Of a stretch of 64,000 bases of DNA, positions 56,072 to 64,000 are shown one piece after another. The translations under genes were made by a program, and so were the position numbers. Below the pieces are notes generated by a model that saw only the letters and a list, made by a program, of their open reading frames with translations, ran no database searches and was not told where the DNA came from. The first letter of the stretch is position 1. Each line of letters begins with the position of its first letter. This DNA is from Ruegeria sp. EL01. Its GTDB lineage: Bacteria; Pseudomonadota; Alphaproteobacteria; Rhodobacterales; Rhodobacteraceae. The stretch is taken from NCBI RefSeq assembly GCF_900313035.1, contig NZ_OMPS01000046.1, positions 616,971-680,970 on the forward strand, given 5' to 3'.

Positions 56072-56077
56072 TGGGAC

Positions 56078-56293
56078 TTAGACCTTGTCTTTTTCGGTTT
56101 CCGGCGTGACGTCTTTGGCCAGTTCCGAGGCTTCCTGTTCGCCTTCTTCCACACCTTCTTTGACACCCTTCTTGAACGAAGTGATGCCTTTGCCGACTTC
56201 GCCCATCAACGAACTGATTTTTCCGCGTCCAAACAGGACCAGAACCACAACTGCAATGAGCAGGATGCCGGGCAGACCGATATTGTTAAGCAT
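56078..56293 (-). CDS. tatA: Twin-arginine translocase subunit TatA
   Basis: The 71-residue pore-forming subunit has a single N-terminal helix (LPGILLIAVVVLVLFGRGKI), the FGRGK hinge, an amphipathic helix and a glutamate-rich tail. AGGAG precedes the ATG. It is the first gene of tatABC. Confidence 0.96.
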   Translation of the reverse strand: MLNNIGLPGILLIAVVVLVLFGRGKISSLMGEVGKGITSFKKGVKEGVEEGEQEASELAKDVTPETEKDKV

Positions 56294-56441
56294 GTCTTTT
56301 CTCCTAGTGCGTCGACGCTACGCGCGCCGGAAATATGTTTTCGCGTTGTGTTTACGACCCAAAACGCTCTGCAGAAAGAGATCAGGGGCATTTGGTGGCC
56401 CAAAATTGATGAGATTGGGCATTTTCTAGGGGCTCGCCTTT

Positions 56442-56469
56442 TCCAACTGACAGGTTTATGTCAGTTGGA
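56442..56469. promoter_or_regulatory. Perfect 11 bp inverted repeat, likely operator
   Basis: TCCAACTGACA (56442-56452) and TGTCAGTTGGA (56459-56469) form a perfect inverted repeat separated by GGTTTA. It lies 45 bp before the monooxygenase-like gene, close to where a promoter is expected, and the WYL-type regulator two genes on is the natural candidate to bind it. It could also be a hairpin, but no T-tract follows. Confidence 0.6.
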
Positions 56470-56514
56470 GGTGACTAGGTCTAGGGTATCGAAACCAAGT
56501 CAACGGAGACTCAG

Positions 56515-56820
56515 ATGACCCACGTCGCAGAAATTGTCACATTCAAACTGGCCAATGGCACCACTTCGGAAGAGTTCGTGAAACTCAGTCAGGCCTCAGA
56601 AGATTTCGTGCGTGCAGCCCCTGGATTTGCGCACCGCCAGCTTAGCAAGGGCGAGGACGGTCAATGGACCGATTATGTAATTTGGCAGGACATGCAATCC
56701 GCGAAGGATGCCGCCGCGCAATTCCCGGAACAGGATTTTGCACCGGCCCTGATGGCCACCATACAACCCGACAGCGTTCAGATCAGACATGAGCATGTGC
56801 TATGGAATATGACATCATAA
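56515..56820 (+). CDS. Small dimeric alpha-beta barrel protein (ABM/EthD-like)
   Basis: The 101-residue protein has the strand-helix pattern of ferredoxin-like antibiotic monooxygenase or stress-response barrel proteins (EIVTFKL, FVRAAPGFAHRQL, DYVIWQDMQSA). It has no cofactor motif and an unknown substrate. CGGAGA precedes the ATG. A WYL-type regulator gene follows 30 bp later, and an inverted repeat lies upstream, so the pair is probably autoregulated. Confidence 0.7.
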   Translation: MTHVAEIVTFKLANGTTSEEFVKLSQASEDFVRAAPGFAHRQLSKGEDGQWTDYVIWQDMQSAKDAAAQFPEQDFAPALMATIQPDSVQIRHEHVLWNMTS

Positions 56821-56850
56821 CGATCAGGGCGGCGCGCCAAAGGCAGGCGT

Positions 56851-57522
56851 ATGCGCCGTACTGATCGCCTATTCGACATCATCCAGATCCTGCGCGACGG
56901 CAAGTTACACCGCGCGCGGGACATTGCGGATCGGCTTGAGGTGTCAGTCCGCACCATTTATCGCGACATGGACACGCTGGTCGCCTCGGGCGTTCCGGTC
57001 GAGGGTGAGCGCGGCGTCGGATACATGGTGCGCGAGCAGATCACCCTACCCCCACTGAACCTGACACCGGCCGAGCTTGAGGCGCTGAACCTTGGCATGG
57101 CCATTGTGGCCGAGGCTGCCGACCCCGACCTGAAGGCGGCTGCGGGGTCACTTGCTGACAAGATCGATGCTGTGCTGCCGACACAGGTCGTAGCCGAGGC
57201 GGATACCTGGAAATTCGCCGTCTATCCCTTTGCAGATGCCGCTCGCGGGCTGGCCCATATGGCGCCGATCCGCGCAGCGATCAAATCCCGCCAAAAACTA
57301 CGCTTGTCCTATTGCCGTATCGACGGTGTTTTGACGGATCGGGTCATCCGCCCCCTGCACATGGAATATTGGGGCCGGGTCTGGACACTGACCGCCTGGT
57401 GCGAATTGCGAGATGGCTTCCGCGTGTTCCGTATCGATCTGATCGAAACCGTAACGCCATTGCCCGAAGTCTTTGCGGACGAACCCGGAAAGCGGTTGAG
57501 CGACTATGACCCAACCGCCTGA
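56851..57522 (+). CDS. YafY-type HTH/WYL-domain transcriptional regulator
   Basis: The 223-residue protein has an N-terminal winged helix (RRTDRLFDIIQILRDGK, ADRLEVSVRTIYRDMDTL) and a C-terminal WYL domain (HMEYWGRVWTLTAWCELRDGF, FRIDLIETV). These regulators bind small ligands or nucleotides through the WYL domain. It is downstream of the ABM-like gene on the same strand and probably controls the inverted repeat at 56442-56469. Confidence 0.9.
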   Translation: MRRTDRLFDIIQILRDGKLHRARDIADRLEVSVRTIYRDMDTLVASGVPVEGERGVGYMVREQITLPPLNLTPAELEALNLGMAIVAEAADPDLKAAAGSLADKIDAVLPTQVVAEADTWKFAVYPFADAARGLAHMAPIRAAIKSRQKLRLSYCRIDGVLTDRVIRPLHMEYWGRVWTLTAWCELRDGFRVFRIDLIETVTPLPEVFADEPGKRLSDYDPTA

Positions 57523-57583
57523 TGGTACGTAATTTCCTTCAATGCGTTATCAGCGACGTGGCACGATAAAGGCCGCGCCGAGA

Positions 57584-58753
57584 TCACTTCAGGTATGGCT
57601 CGGGATCGACAGATTCAAAGCCTTTGCGCACTTCGAAATGGACATAGGCATTGTCGCCACCACGCAGCGCTGCGATCTTCTGCCCGCGCCGCACCCGATC
57701 ACCCTTTTTGACGGTGATCCCTTCGACATTGGCGTACACGGTCAGCAGATCATTGGTGTGCTTAACCACAATGATTGGCACCTGATCCGCGTCTGATGTG
57801 ATGGCAGCAACTGTTCCTGCCTCGGCCGCCTGAACGGACGTCCCCGGCGCAGCTGCGATATCGATGCCTTCGTTCTTACCCTTGTCATAGGTACGGATAA
57901 TCTTGCCCGAGACCGGCAGAGACAACGCCCCTGACCCGGTTGAATTGCTGGGCGCCTCGGCCGTGACATCTGGCGCTTCCGCCGCCTCCACCTTTTCTTC
58001 CGGGAGCGGCTGGGTCGCGCTAGGCGGCGTCGGCGTTGGCGACCCCTGCCCGGGCTGTGTCACCTCTGTCGCAGCGGCCGGAGCAACCACTGCGGTCTGC
58101 TGCGGTGCCGCCTGGTTCTTAACGGGGATCAACAGGTACTGACCTTCCCGGATTGCGAAATCTGACCCCAGGCCATTCCATTCGGCCAGCGACTCCACAG
58201 GTACGTTGTACAGGCGGGAAATCGTATAGGCGGTTTCGCCACGTTTCACTTTGTGCCGCGTCGGCTCTGGGCCGGGTTGCACAGGCGCTGCGGTGGCTTT
58301 GGGCTTGGCGGGCTGCAGAGTCGTCGTCTGAACACCGCCGGTACCCGGTGCCTGATCAATAGCTGTGCCAGCAATCGTGGCAATGTCTACGCCGCTGGCA
58401 CCACCGACCGATCGCGGCAGGGCAAGAATTTCGCCATCACGCAACCCGTCATTGGGCTGCAAGCCATTAAACCGCGCCAGCTCCCCTCCGGGCAGGCCAA
58501 CACGGGTGGCTACATCGGCAACCGTATCGCCCCGGCGCGCAACGGCCACCTGGTAGTTCGGATAGGTGATAACGCCCCGCCCATCCGGCGCAGGCCGGTT
58601 TGCGGTTGCGGAATGTGCCGCCGGAGATGTCGAAAACCCGCCGACTTCGCCGCGCAGATCATAGTCCAACGGACCTTCGCACCCGGCCAGAACCGCCAGC
58701 GCGGCGACCCCAGTCGCACAGCGGCGTATCGCTGATTTGGAAACTGCTCTCAT
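57584..58753 (-). CDS. nlpD: LysM/LytM lipoprotein NlpD-like, catalytically degenerate
   Basis: The 389-residue lipoprotein (lipobox LAGC) has two LysM modules (ARRGDTVADVATRVG, and KRGETAYTISRLYNVPVESL), a proline-rich linker and a C-terminal M23/LytM domain. The zinc ligands are lost: HxxxD has become NEGID, the YAH is YAN, and HxH is YVH. It should therefore activate amidases rather than cut peptidoglycan, as known for EnvC and NlpD. I chose the ATG at 58753. It is third in the surE-pcm-nlpD string. Confidence 0.9.
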   Translation of the reverse strand: MRAVSKSAIRRCATGVAALAVLAGCEGPLDYDLRGEVGGFSTSPAAHSATANRPAPDGRGVITYPNYQVAVARRGDTVADVATRVGLPGGELARFNGLQPNDGLRDGEILALPRSVGGASGVDIATIAGTAIDQAPGTGGVQTTTLQPAKPKATAAPVQPGPEPTRHKVKRGETAYTISRLYNVPVESLAEWNGLGSDFAIREGQYLLIPVKNQAAPQQTAVVAPAAATEVTQPGQGSPTPTPPSATQPLPEEKVEAAEAPDVTAEAPSNSTGSGALSLPVSGKIIRTYDKGKNEGIDIAAAPGTSVQAAEAGTVAAITSDADQVPIIVVKHTNDLLTVYANVEGITVKKGDRVRRGQKIAALRGGDNAYVHFEVRKGFESVDPEPYLK

Positions 58754-58816
58754 CACTTTTGTCCTCAACACCTGCCCCTGTTTTCCGGGGTTCCGGCACT
58801 CAATTCGAAACATCCT

Positions 58817-59467
58817 TTACGTCTCGTCCTTCCCAAGCCCCTCAAGCAGAGGCACAAAACGAACAGACGTTAATTCATCATAGTCCAGACCGTCCTCGGT
58901 GCGCGTCACTTTGATAAGCTGTTGCACCGCATCCGACTGTCCCACAGGTAACACCATGATACCCCCGATTTTAAGCTGCGCCAAGAGCGGTCCTGGCGGG
59001 TCCTCGGCAGCGGCTGTCACAATGATCCGGTCAAACGGCGCCTGCTCGGGCAAACCGTAAGACCCATCTGACAACATCGAGGTGATATTGGTCAGCCCCA
59101 ATTCGCCGAACAACTTGCCGGTTTCGCTGACCAAACGCCGATGACGCTCGACCGTGTAGACGCGGCGCGCCAGCTTGGACAAGACGGCAGCCTGATACCC
59201 CGATCCGGTGCCAATCTCTAACACCGTGTCACGTGGGCGCACATCCAGGGCCTGCGTCATCAGTCCCACAACTGACGGTTGGCTGATCGTCTGACCACAT
59301 GCAATCGGCAGCGGCATGTCTTCATAAGCCCGGTCCGCGAACAGGCCAGTGACGAACCGGCCCCTGTCAATCTTCTCCATCGCGGCCAGCACACGCGCAT
59401 CGGTCACGCCCCGCTTGCGCAGGGCGAACAGGAACTGCATCACTGTTTCCGGGTCAAGTCCGCTCAT
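58817..59467 (-). CDS. pcm: Protein-L-isoaspartate O-methyltransferase
   Basis: The 216-residue SAM-dependent enzyme repairs isoaspartyl residues. Motifs are CGQTISQPSVVGLMTQAL near the N-terminus and the SAM-binding VLEIGTGSGYQAAVL, with IIVTAAAEDPP later. Its ATG overlaps the surE stop by 4 bp, so the pair is translationally coupled. Confidence 0.95.
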   Translation of the reverse strand: MSGLDPETVMQFLFALRKRGVTDARVLAAMEKIDRGRFVTGLFADRAYEDMPLPIACGQTISQPSVVGLMTQALDVRPRDTVLEIGTGSGYQAAVLSKLARRVYTVERHRRLVSETGKLFGELGLTNITSMLSDGSYGLPEQAPFDRIIVTAAAEDPPGPLLAQLKIGGIMVLPVGQSDAVQQLIKVTRTEDGLDYDELTSVRFVPLLEGLGKDET

Positions 59468-60246
59468 TCGATCGACTTCAACGCCTCCAGCGTGTCATAC
59501 GCTGTCAGGTCGGCACGCATCGGTGTGACCGAGATATAGCCCGCCAGATTGACAGCTGCATCGGTTCCCGGCGCGGTTGGATTATGCTGATAACCACCCT
59601 TGATCCACAAAAACCGACGCCCCGAGGGCGAGCTGTGCGGCTCAACCGAAAAGCGCGTATCCCTGCGATAGCCCTGCGACGCAACACGAGTGCCCAATAC
59701 CTCATCAGCTGGAACAGGTGGAAAGTTCACGTTGTAGAACAGACGATAGTCGCCCTGCTCGGCCGGTGTGGCAACCAAAATACGACGCACCAGATCGGCG
59801 CCAAACCGCTTGGCGGCCTCGAACGGGTCGTCCAGTCTCAGATTGCGCGGTCCGAAATACTGCGACAGGGCGATTGCGGGCACACCTTGCAAAGCGGCCT
59901 CCATCGCGCCACCAATCGTCCCCGAGTACAGCGTGTTTTCGGCCGAGTTATTGCCCCGATTCACACCTGACAACACCAGATCCGGCGGGCATTCAGTCAT
60001 CACATCGTGCAACCCGGCCAAAACGCAATCCGCGGGCGAGCCTTCGGCGGCAAATCGTCGGTCGCCCAGCTTTGCGACCATCATCGGGTGTGTATAGCTG
60101 ATGCAATGCCCAACGCCCGATTGCTCGAATGCGGGTGCAACCACCCAAACCTCGCCGTCGGGCCCTGCCAGTTCGGCGGCAATTGCTTCGAGCGTGATCA
60201 ACCCCGGAGCGTTAATCCCGTCGTCATTGGTCAAAAGAATGCGCAT
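59464..60246 (-). CDS. surE: 5'-nucleotidase SurE
   Basis: The 260-residue metal-dependent nucleotidase acts on nucleoside 5'- and 3'-monophosphates. The N-terminus RILLTNDDGINAPG supplies the metal-binding DD, and LVLSGVNRGNNSAENTLYSGT is the other signature. I chose the ATG at 60246 because the motif starts there; the longer frame to 60360 adds unrelated residues. It is the first gene of surE-pcm-nlpD. Confidence 0.95.
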   Translation of the reverse strand: MRILLTNDDGINAPGLITLEAIAAELAGPDGEVWVVAPAFEQSGVGHCISYTHPMMVAKLGDRRFAAEGSPADCVLAGLHDVMTECPPDLVLSGVNRGNNSAENTLYSGTIGGAMEAALQGVPAIALSQYFGPRNLRLDDPFEAAKRFGADLVRRILVATPAEQGDYRLFYNVNFPPVPADEVLGTRVASQGYRRDTRFSVEPHSSPSGRRFLWIKGGYQHNPTAPGTDAAVNLAGYISVTPMRADLTAYDTLEALKSIE

Positions 60247-60366
60247 GCCCGATCCACCCCGCGTTTGGCCCTTGATAGACCCGCCCCCGCATTGCAGCAA
60301 GCGACGGGCCGGCACAATCTGCGGCTTTCGCGCACCACTCGGGCGCAAACTGCGGCTCAAACCCAG

Positions 60367-61452
60367 TCAGACCGGAAATACAAAACACTTGTCACGGCGG
60401 ATGGTCAGCCACATGACCCGCCCCGGACCCGGCACAAACACGTTCGGAACCGTCGCCCTGAGGATCGAGCCGTCATAGTCCATCCGGAACTCCACAAGGC
60501 TTTCATTGCCCAAGAACCGCGCCCGTTCGACAACACCGCGCGCGGCAACCCCATCCGTGGCCGTCGGCAACGGACCCTTGCCATTCCGGTCGAAATCCAG
60601 CTTGATATGTTGCGGGCGAAAGACAATCTCGACATCTGTTCCGTCTGGAACACCCGGCGCCAGAAATTGCCCAAAGGGCGTTTCGGCCAACGCTCCGTTA
60701 ACTTGCGACTTCAACACATTGACATCACTGAAGAATGATACGGCAGCTTTGTCCGCAGGGCGCGTGTACACATTGTAGGGCGCGCCTTGCTGCACGATAC
60801 GTCCACGGCGCATCAAGGCAATCTCATCGGCCATGCGCATCGCTTCTTCCGGCTCGTGCGTGACCAATAGAACGGCGGCGTCTTCTTCCTTCAGAATGGC
60901 CAGCGTTTCGTCACGGATACCATCGCGCAAACGGTTATCAAGTCCCGAGAAAGGCTCGTCCATCAACATGATGCGCGGACGCGGCGCCAGCGCACGGGCC
61001 AGCGCGACACGCTGTTGCTCGCCACCCGACAGGTGATGCGGAAACCCATCGATGAAACGCATCAGATCGACCTTGGACAACAGTTCTTCCACACGGGCGC
61101 GTTTTGCGTCCTTGCTGCCCTTCAGACCGAAGGCCACGTTATTGGCCACGCTCAGATGCGGGAACAGGGCAAAGTCCTGAAACATCAAGCCGATTTCCCG
61201 CCGCTCGGGCGGCACCCGAAACACAGTGTTGCAAATCAGTTTGCCATCGGCGTAGATCTGGCCGCTTTCCTGCATTTCGACACCCGCGATCATCCGCAGC
61301 GTCGTGGATTTTCCGCAACCAGACGGGCCCAACAAACAGGTCACCTGCCCCGCTTGCACGGTCAGGGAAACATCATCCACCACGACCCGCCCGTCATACC
61401 GGGCGACCAGATTTCGAATTTCCAACCGAGGAGGAGCTGCGTTCTCTGTCAC
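60367..61452 (-). CDS. ABC transporter ATP-binding protein (FbpC/PotA type)
   Basis: The protein has about 361 residues. The ATPase has Walker A GPSGCGKST, the signature LSGGEQQRVALARAL and Walker B IMLMDEPFSGLD, followed by a C-terminal TOBE domain. The closest pattern is the ferric-ion FbpC or spermidine PotA group, but no permease or binding-protein gene is adjacent, so the substrate is open. The GTG at 61452 is a reasonable start; the frame is open to a TTG at 61509. Confidence 0.85.
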   Translation of the reverse strand: MTENAAPPRLEIRNLVARYDGRVVVDDVSLTVQAGQVTCLLGPSGCGKSTTLRMIAGVEMQESGQIYADGKLICNTVFRVPPERREIGLMFQDFALFPHLSVANNVAFGLKGSKDAKRARVEELLSKVDLMRFIDGFPHHLSGGEQQRVALARALAPRPRIMLMDEPFSGLDNRLRDGIRDETLAILKEEDAAVLLVTHEPEEAMRMADEIALMRRGRIVQQGAPYNVYTRPADKAAVSFFSDVNVLKSQVNGALAETPFGQFLAPGVPDGTDVEIVFRPQHIKLDFDRNGKGPLPTATDGVAARGVVERARFLGNESLVEFRMDYDGSILRATVPNVFVPGPGRVMWLTIRRDKCFVFPV

Positions 61453-61647
61453 CAAGGGACCCCGTTGTGTTTCCCGATCAATTTCATCGGGCTTGGGCCG
61501 AGATAGCAATCCCGCCCCTCAGGCGCAAGCGATCAGCTTTCGGGCGCAAGGCGGCTCGGACCGTCTTGTTCCGGAAACGATCCATCGGCAGTTCTGAGGC
61601 TAAGTCGACCAGTGCCGTACACTGGACGGACGGTGGCAATGGCACGA

Positions 61648-62130
61648 CTATGAATCATCCGCTGCTCCGCTCCTCTGCCACCACTTCGCGTAGCCATCCA
61701 GAAGCGTTTGTAGGTCGTCGAGTGACTGAGGAAACTGAGAGAAACTGTGAACGACGGACACATCCACCCAAGGCATCTTTTCATCAGTCATCAATTCCAC
61801 GAACGGTTCGAACGACGCGGCTTGGTCCAGCACCGATGTCCGCAGGTTAACCCGCCAATCCGCCCCTTCAATCCGGGAATAGATGAAATTCAGGCATGAC
61901 GCACAAAAGTAATGCGCCCGCTCGTTTGAATGGAGACCGCCTTTGATCACTTCGCCCGTGTAGGAGAAGCTGTCGCTTGGAAACATCGTCGTGAGAGAAT
62001 ACGCGCTCGCGCTGAATTTATGACAATCGCGACAATGGCACACCAAGGTCAAAAGCGGCGACGCGGTCACTTTGACCCGCACAGCACCACAAAGGCAGGC
62101 GCCTACATACGGAGGTTTGGGACATACCAT
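61648..62130 (-). CDS. GFA-family zinc protein (glutathione-dependent formaldehyde-activating type)
   Basis: The 160-residue protein has seven cysteines in the GFA pattern: C12 and C14 (CLCG), C31, C33 and C36 (CHCRDC), and C76 and C79 (CASC), which bind zinc. The family includes formaldehyde-activating enzyme and many uncharacterised homologues, so the exact activity is uncertain. The ATG at 62130 has GAGAG seven bases upstream; the frame extends to 62289. Together with the SUMF1-like gene it looks accessory. Confidence 0.88.
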   Translation of the reverse strand: MVCPKPPYVGACLCGAVRVKVTASPLLTLVCHCRDCHKFSASAYSLTTMFPSDSFSYTGEVIKGGLHSNERAHYFCASCLNFIYSRIEGADWRVNLRTSVLDQAASFEPFVELMTDEKMPWVDVSVVHSFSQFPQSLDDLQTLLDGYAKWWQRSGAADDS

Positions 62131-62387
62131 CGGAGATCTCTCACTTTCTTTCGTCACTTGCAGAGCGCAAACAGACCTCGTAACAAATAAGCTCAACGAT
62201 AGCGATATTGTGCGCCGCAGCCACTCTCTCTTTTGTCGGATACTGCCTAACCGTCCAATTGAACACCGCAATGACCGCTTTGAGCCCATAGCAACGAATG
62301 CTTCAGGATAACGTGAATATCAGCTTTGAAGTGCACGCCAACTTTCGTATGTACAGCGTAATCTGACCTGATTTTTAGGAACAATTG

Positions 62388-63554
62388 ATGTATAATCCAC
62401 TTGCTATTTTGGGCCTGGTATTTTTCTTAATAGTTGGAGACGTTGCATCTGCTGAAGAGGTTTATGTCACCGCGAACGGCGAAAGGGTGAACGCGCTAGA
62501 TGTATTTCAAGACTGTGATGTTTGCCCAGATCTGATAGTTCTACCGTTGGGTGAGTTTCAAATGGGCTCAACTGTGCGAGAGGCGAATGCTGCGCGGTTA
62601 AGTAGTTATTTAACCACGAACCGCGACCCAACTGACTACGAATTGAAGCTCAGACAGTCCTTTTCCAACCTTGGCATCGATCCAGATCGACCTGAAGAGG
62701 GTCTAAGGCGATACTATGCAGGTGGAGACGTTGTCCAACAGGATGACCCCCAGTATTCTGTCAACCCGTTTCTACATGAAGTGCCGCCTCATCAGGTTAC
62801 TATTGATCTGCCTATCGCAATGGGACGTAACGAAGTGACGCGCGAAGAATGGACTGCTTGCGTTGAAGACGGTGGCTGCGAAATGGGACAAAAGGACCTC
62901 CCACGCTCTAGCTATTCTTCGTGTAACAGTGCCTTCGATTGTGTTTCAAACCCAGATACACGCGTTAGGTTTCGCCTTCCAAATGGACCACATGCAACCC
63001 ATCCACGCAGCCCGATGACTGGCATGACCTACTACGAGATGAATGACTACACGTCTTGGCTCAACAAAAAGGTGGGGGCAAATGTCTACAGGGTTCCGAC
63101 TGAAGCGGAATGGGAATACGCTGCACGCGCTGGCACGACAACAAGGTATGCGCAAGGCGATAGTCTGACATTAGAGCAGGCCAATTTTTCAGTTTACCGC
63201 ATCGAAGTTGTGGATGGAGAACGTGTTTGGAAACATGATTTTGGAAGTGCGAGAGAACTTTTGTCGGTAGACAACCTCGACGCTGCAAATGATTGGGGAC
63301 TCCGACATATGTCCGGTAACGCCGGTGAATTCTCAAGTTCCTGCGGAGAAGGACCGCATCGCGGCTTAAAAACGTCCAGTCAATACTTGGCCGTAGACGC
63401 AGACCGCCCAGACTGCAAGCGTTCAGTGAAAGGAGGTGGGTACGCCGGAATTGCAGAGTTAGCAAGACCCGCCCGACGCGTTGCCATTTCAAGTAACCAC
63501 TGGTCGCCTTGGACTGGGTTTCGTGTCGTTCGCGATTTGACCTTGGAGCAATAA
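62388..63554 (+). CDS. SUMF1/FGE-fold secreted protein without the catalytic cysteines
   Basis: The 388-residue protein has a signal peptide (LGLVFFLIVGDVASA) and a formylglycine-generating-enzyme-type fold: GEFQMGS, PPHQVTIDLPIAMGRNEVTREEW, YRVPTEAEWEYAARAGT, GNAGEF, and the C-terminal WTGFRVVRD. The cysteine pair that active FGE needs near the end is missing (KGGGYAGIAELARPARR), so it is unlikely to modify sulfatases; related proteins serve as binding or structural modules. AGGA seven bases before the ATG. Its GC is lower than neighbouring genes, and an IS91-type transposase remnant lies 3' of it. Confidence 0.85.
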   Translation: MYNPLAILGLVFFLIVGDVASAEEVYVTANGERVNALDVFQDCDVCPDLIVLPLGEFQMGSTVREANAARLSSYLTTNRDPTDYELKLRQSFSNLGIDPDRPEEGLRRYYAGGDVVQQDDPQYSVNPFLHEVPPHQVTIDLPIAMGRNEVTREEWTACVEDGGCEMGQKDLPRSSYSSCNSAFDCVSNPDTRVRFRLPNGPHATHPRSPMTGMTYYEMNDYTSWLNKKVGANVYRVPTEAEWEYAARAGTTTRYAQGDSLTLEQANFSVYRIEVVDGERVWKHDFGSARELLSVDNLDAANDWGLRHMSGNAGEFSSSCGEGPHRGLKTSSQYLAVDADRPDCKRSVKGGGYAGIAELARPARRVAISSNHWSPWTGFRVVRDLTLEQ

Positions 63555-63888
63555 AACTGCCTTTGGAGGCGCCCGTTACGGTGTCCGCCTTGTCTAAGGT
63601 TTGTGGCTGCTGTCAGCGTGAGCTGCAGCGGCGATAAATCTGACAAGGAGGAAAGCGCGGGCGGCTTTCGCTGCTATGGGGATAGTGGCTCGAGGCTTGG
63701 TTGGCGGATGCCATGACGCTTGAGGCTGACGACACCGATCCGTGCCGGCCAGCTGATCTTTCTGGGCCCATGCCGCGGGATCGTCATTTTGCTGTTGCCA
63801 TTGGCCTGCTGCAACGTGGGTTTCGGTGGAGTGGCCGCAACGACTGGTCCGGTGCCTGCTGATGGTGGAACCAGGTGTGAGGGCTGGA
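63555..63888. other. Intergenic region and probable IS end
   Basis: No gene is supported. The stretch is likely to hold the end of the IS91-type element that follows, since it lies next to the transposase stop. I could not locate the exact boundary, as this IS family has no long terminal inverted repeats or target duplications. Confidence 0.4.
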
Positions 63889-64000
63889 TCATGCGGCATC
63901 CTCCCAGGGTGGCGCGCGGGATCGCGGGGTCTGACCGCGGGTGAAGGTCTCGATGACCACCATTGCGCCGCCGCATTTCGGGCAAGGCTGAAGCTGGTCG
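63889..64000 (-). mobile_element. 3' end of an IS91-family transposase gene (cut by window edge)
   Basis: The frame from the window edge leftward reads QPCPKCGGAMVVIETF, then RGQTPRSRAPPWEDAA, then TGA at 63889-63891. This is the C-terminal zinc-ribbon-like tail of IS91-type (Y2 rolling-circle) transposases. Only about 36 codons are in view; the rest lies beyond position 64000. Its orientation is leftward, toward the SUMF1-like gene. The identification is by recollection of the conserved tail, not by a search. Confidence 0.65.

Noticed and set aside
55547..56518. A 323-codon rightward frame opposite tatABC.
   Set aside because: It spans three real genes and their junctions and has low-complexity Phe/Arg-rich composition typical of antisense reading.
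1..64000. Search for tRNA, rRNA, CRISPR repeats and prophage genes.
   Set aside because: Reading both strands gave no cloverleaf-like T-loop context, no spaced repeats and no phage structural or integrase genes; none is claimed.

Overview
The window looks like core chromosome from a GC-rich alphaproteobacterium of the Rhodobacteraceae/Roseobacter type. The evidence is combined: the dusB(nifR3)-ntrB-ntrC-ntrY-ntrX cluster, a fused ispDF gene, a porphobilinogen synthase with the non-zinc (Asp/Ala) metal site, surE-pcm-nlpD, tatABC, and an NtrC that lacks the GAFTGA loop as known from Rhodobacter capsulatus. No rRNA, tRNA, CRISPR array or prophage was seen. Genes are tightly packed, with many 1-4 bp start/stop overlaps.

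Layout. 0.2-5 kb: pseudouridine catabolism (psuK-psuG), a DUF502 membrane protein, a patatin-like lipase, a small unknown gene and a 3-hydroxybutyrate dehydrogenase. 5-8.5 kb: an orphan YejA-type binding protein, a 0.58 kb gene-poor gap, a small unknown protein and an XRE-cupin regulator. 8.5-14.4 kb: a rightward set with an acyl-CoA synthetase, a DsbA-like oxidoreductase, a Bcr/CflA exporter, a TPR protein and a secreted SH3-like protein. 14.4-18.4 kb: mfd with an upstream membrane protein. 18.5-23.4 kb: hemB, a YSC84/SYLF lipoprotein, a penicillin-acylase-family hydrolase and an NTF2-like protein. 23.4-28 kb: hfq-hflX and trkA-trkH. 28-30.3 kb: a lipoprotein and an XRE regulator-MFS exporter pair. 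30.4-41.3 kb: nitrogen-control genes, divergent ispDF-pgpA-cinA, then amtB. 41.4-52.5 kb: pyrE, dnaB, a GNAT gene, alr-mlaE-mlaF-(unknown)-pqiA-like, radA, cvpA, a DnaJ-type zinc-finger protein and purF. 52.7-57.5 kb: two small genes, a DUF815 ATPase, tatABC, and a monooxygenase-like/WYL-regulator pair behind a perfect inverted repeat. 57.6-61.5 kb: surE-pcm-nlpD and an FbpC-like ATPase. 61.6-64 kb: a more accessory-looking edge with a GFA protein, a SUMF1-fold protein of lower GC and the 3' end of an IS91-type transposase.

Functional links. NtrB/NtrC, NtrY/NtrX and AmtB form a nitrogen sensing and ammonium uptake block. TrkA/TrkH form a potassium uptake system. MlaE/MlaF plus a half-length PqiA-like protein suggest retrograde lipid transport, but no MCE (MlaD) subunit is present. 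TatABC would export substrates such as the twin-arginine lipoprotein at 19.7 kb. NlpD here has a degenerate LytM domain and is probably an amidase activator. I did not find an obviously new multi-gene system. The best leads are a cryptic leftward transcript in front of bdhA, a 47-residue membrane ORF directly before purF, the inverted repeat at 56.44 kb, and the transposon-flanked SUMF1-like gene.
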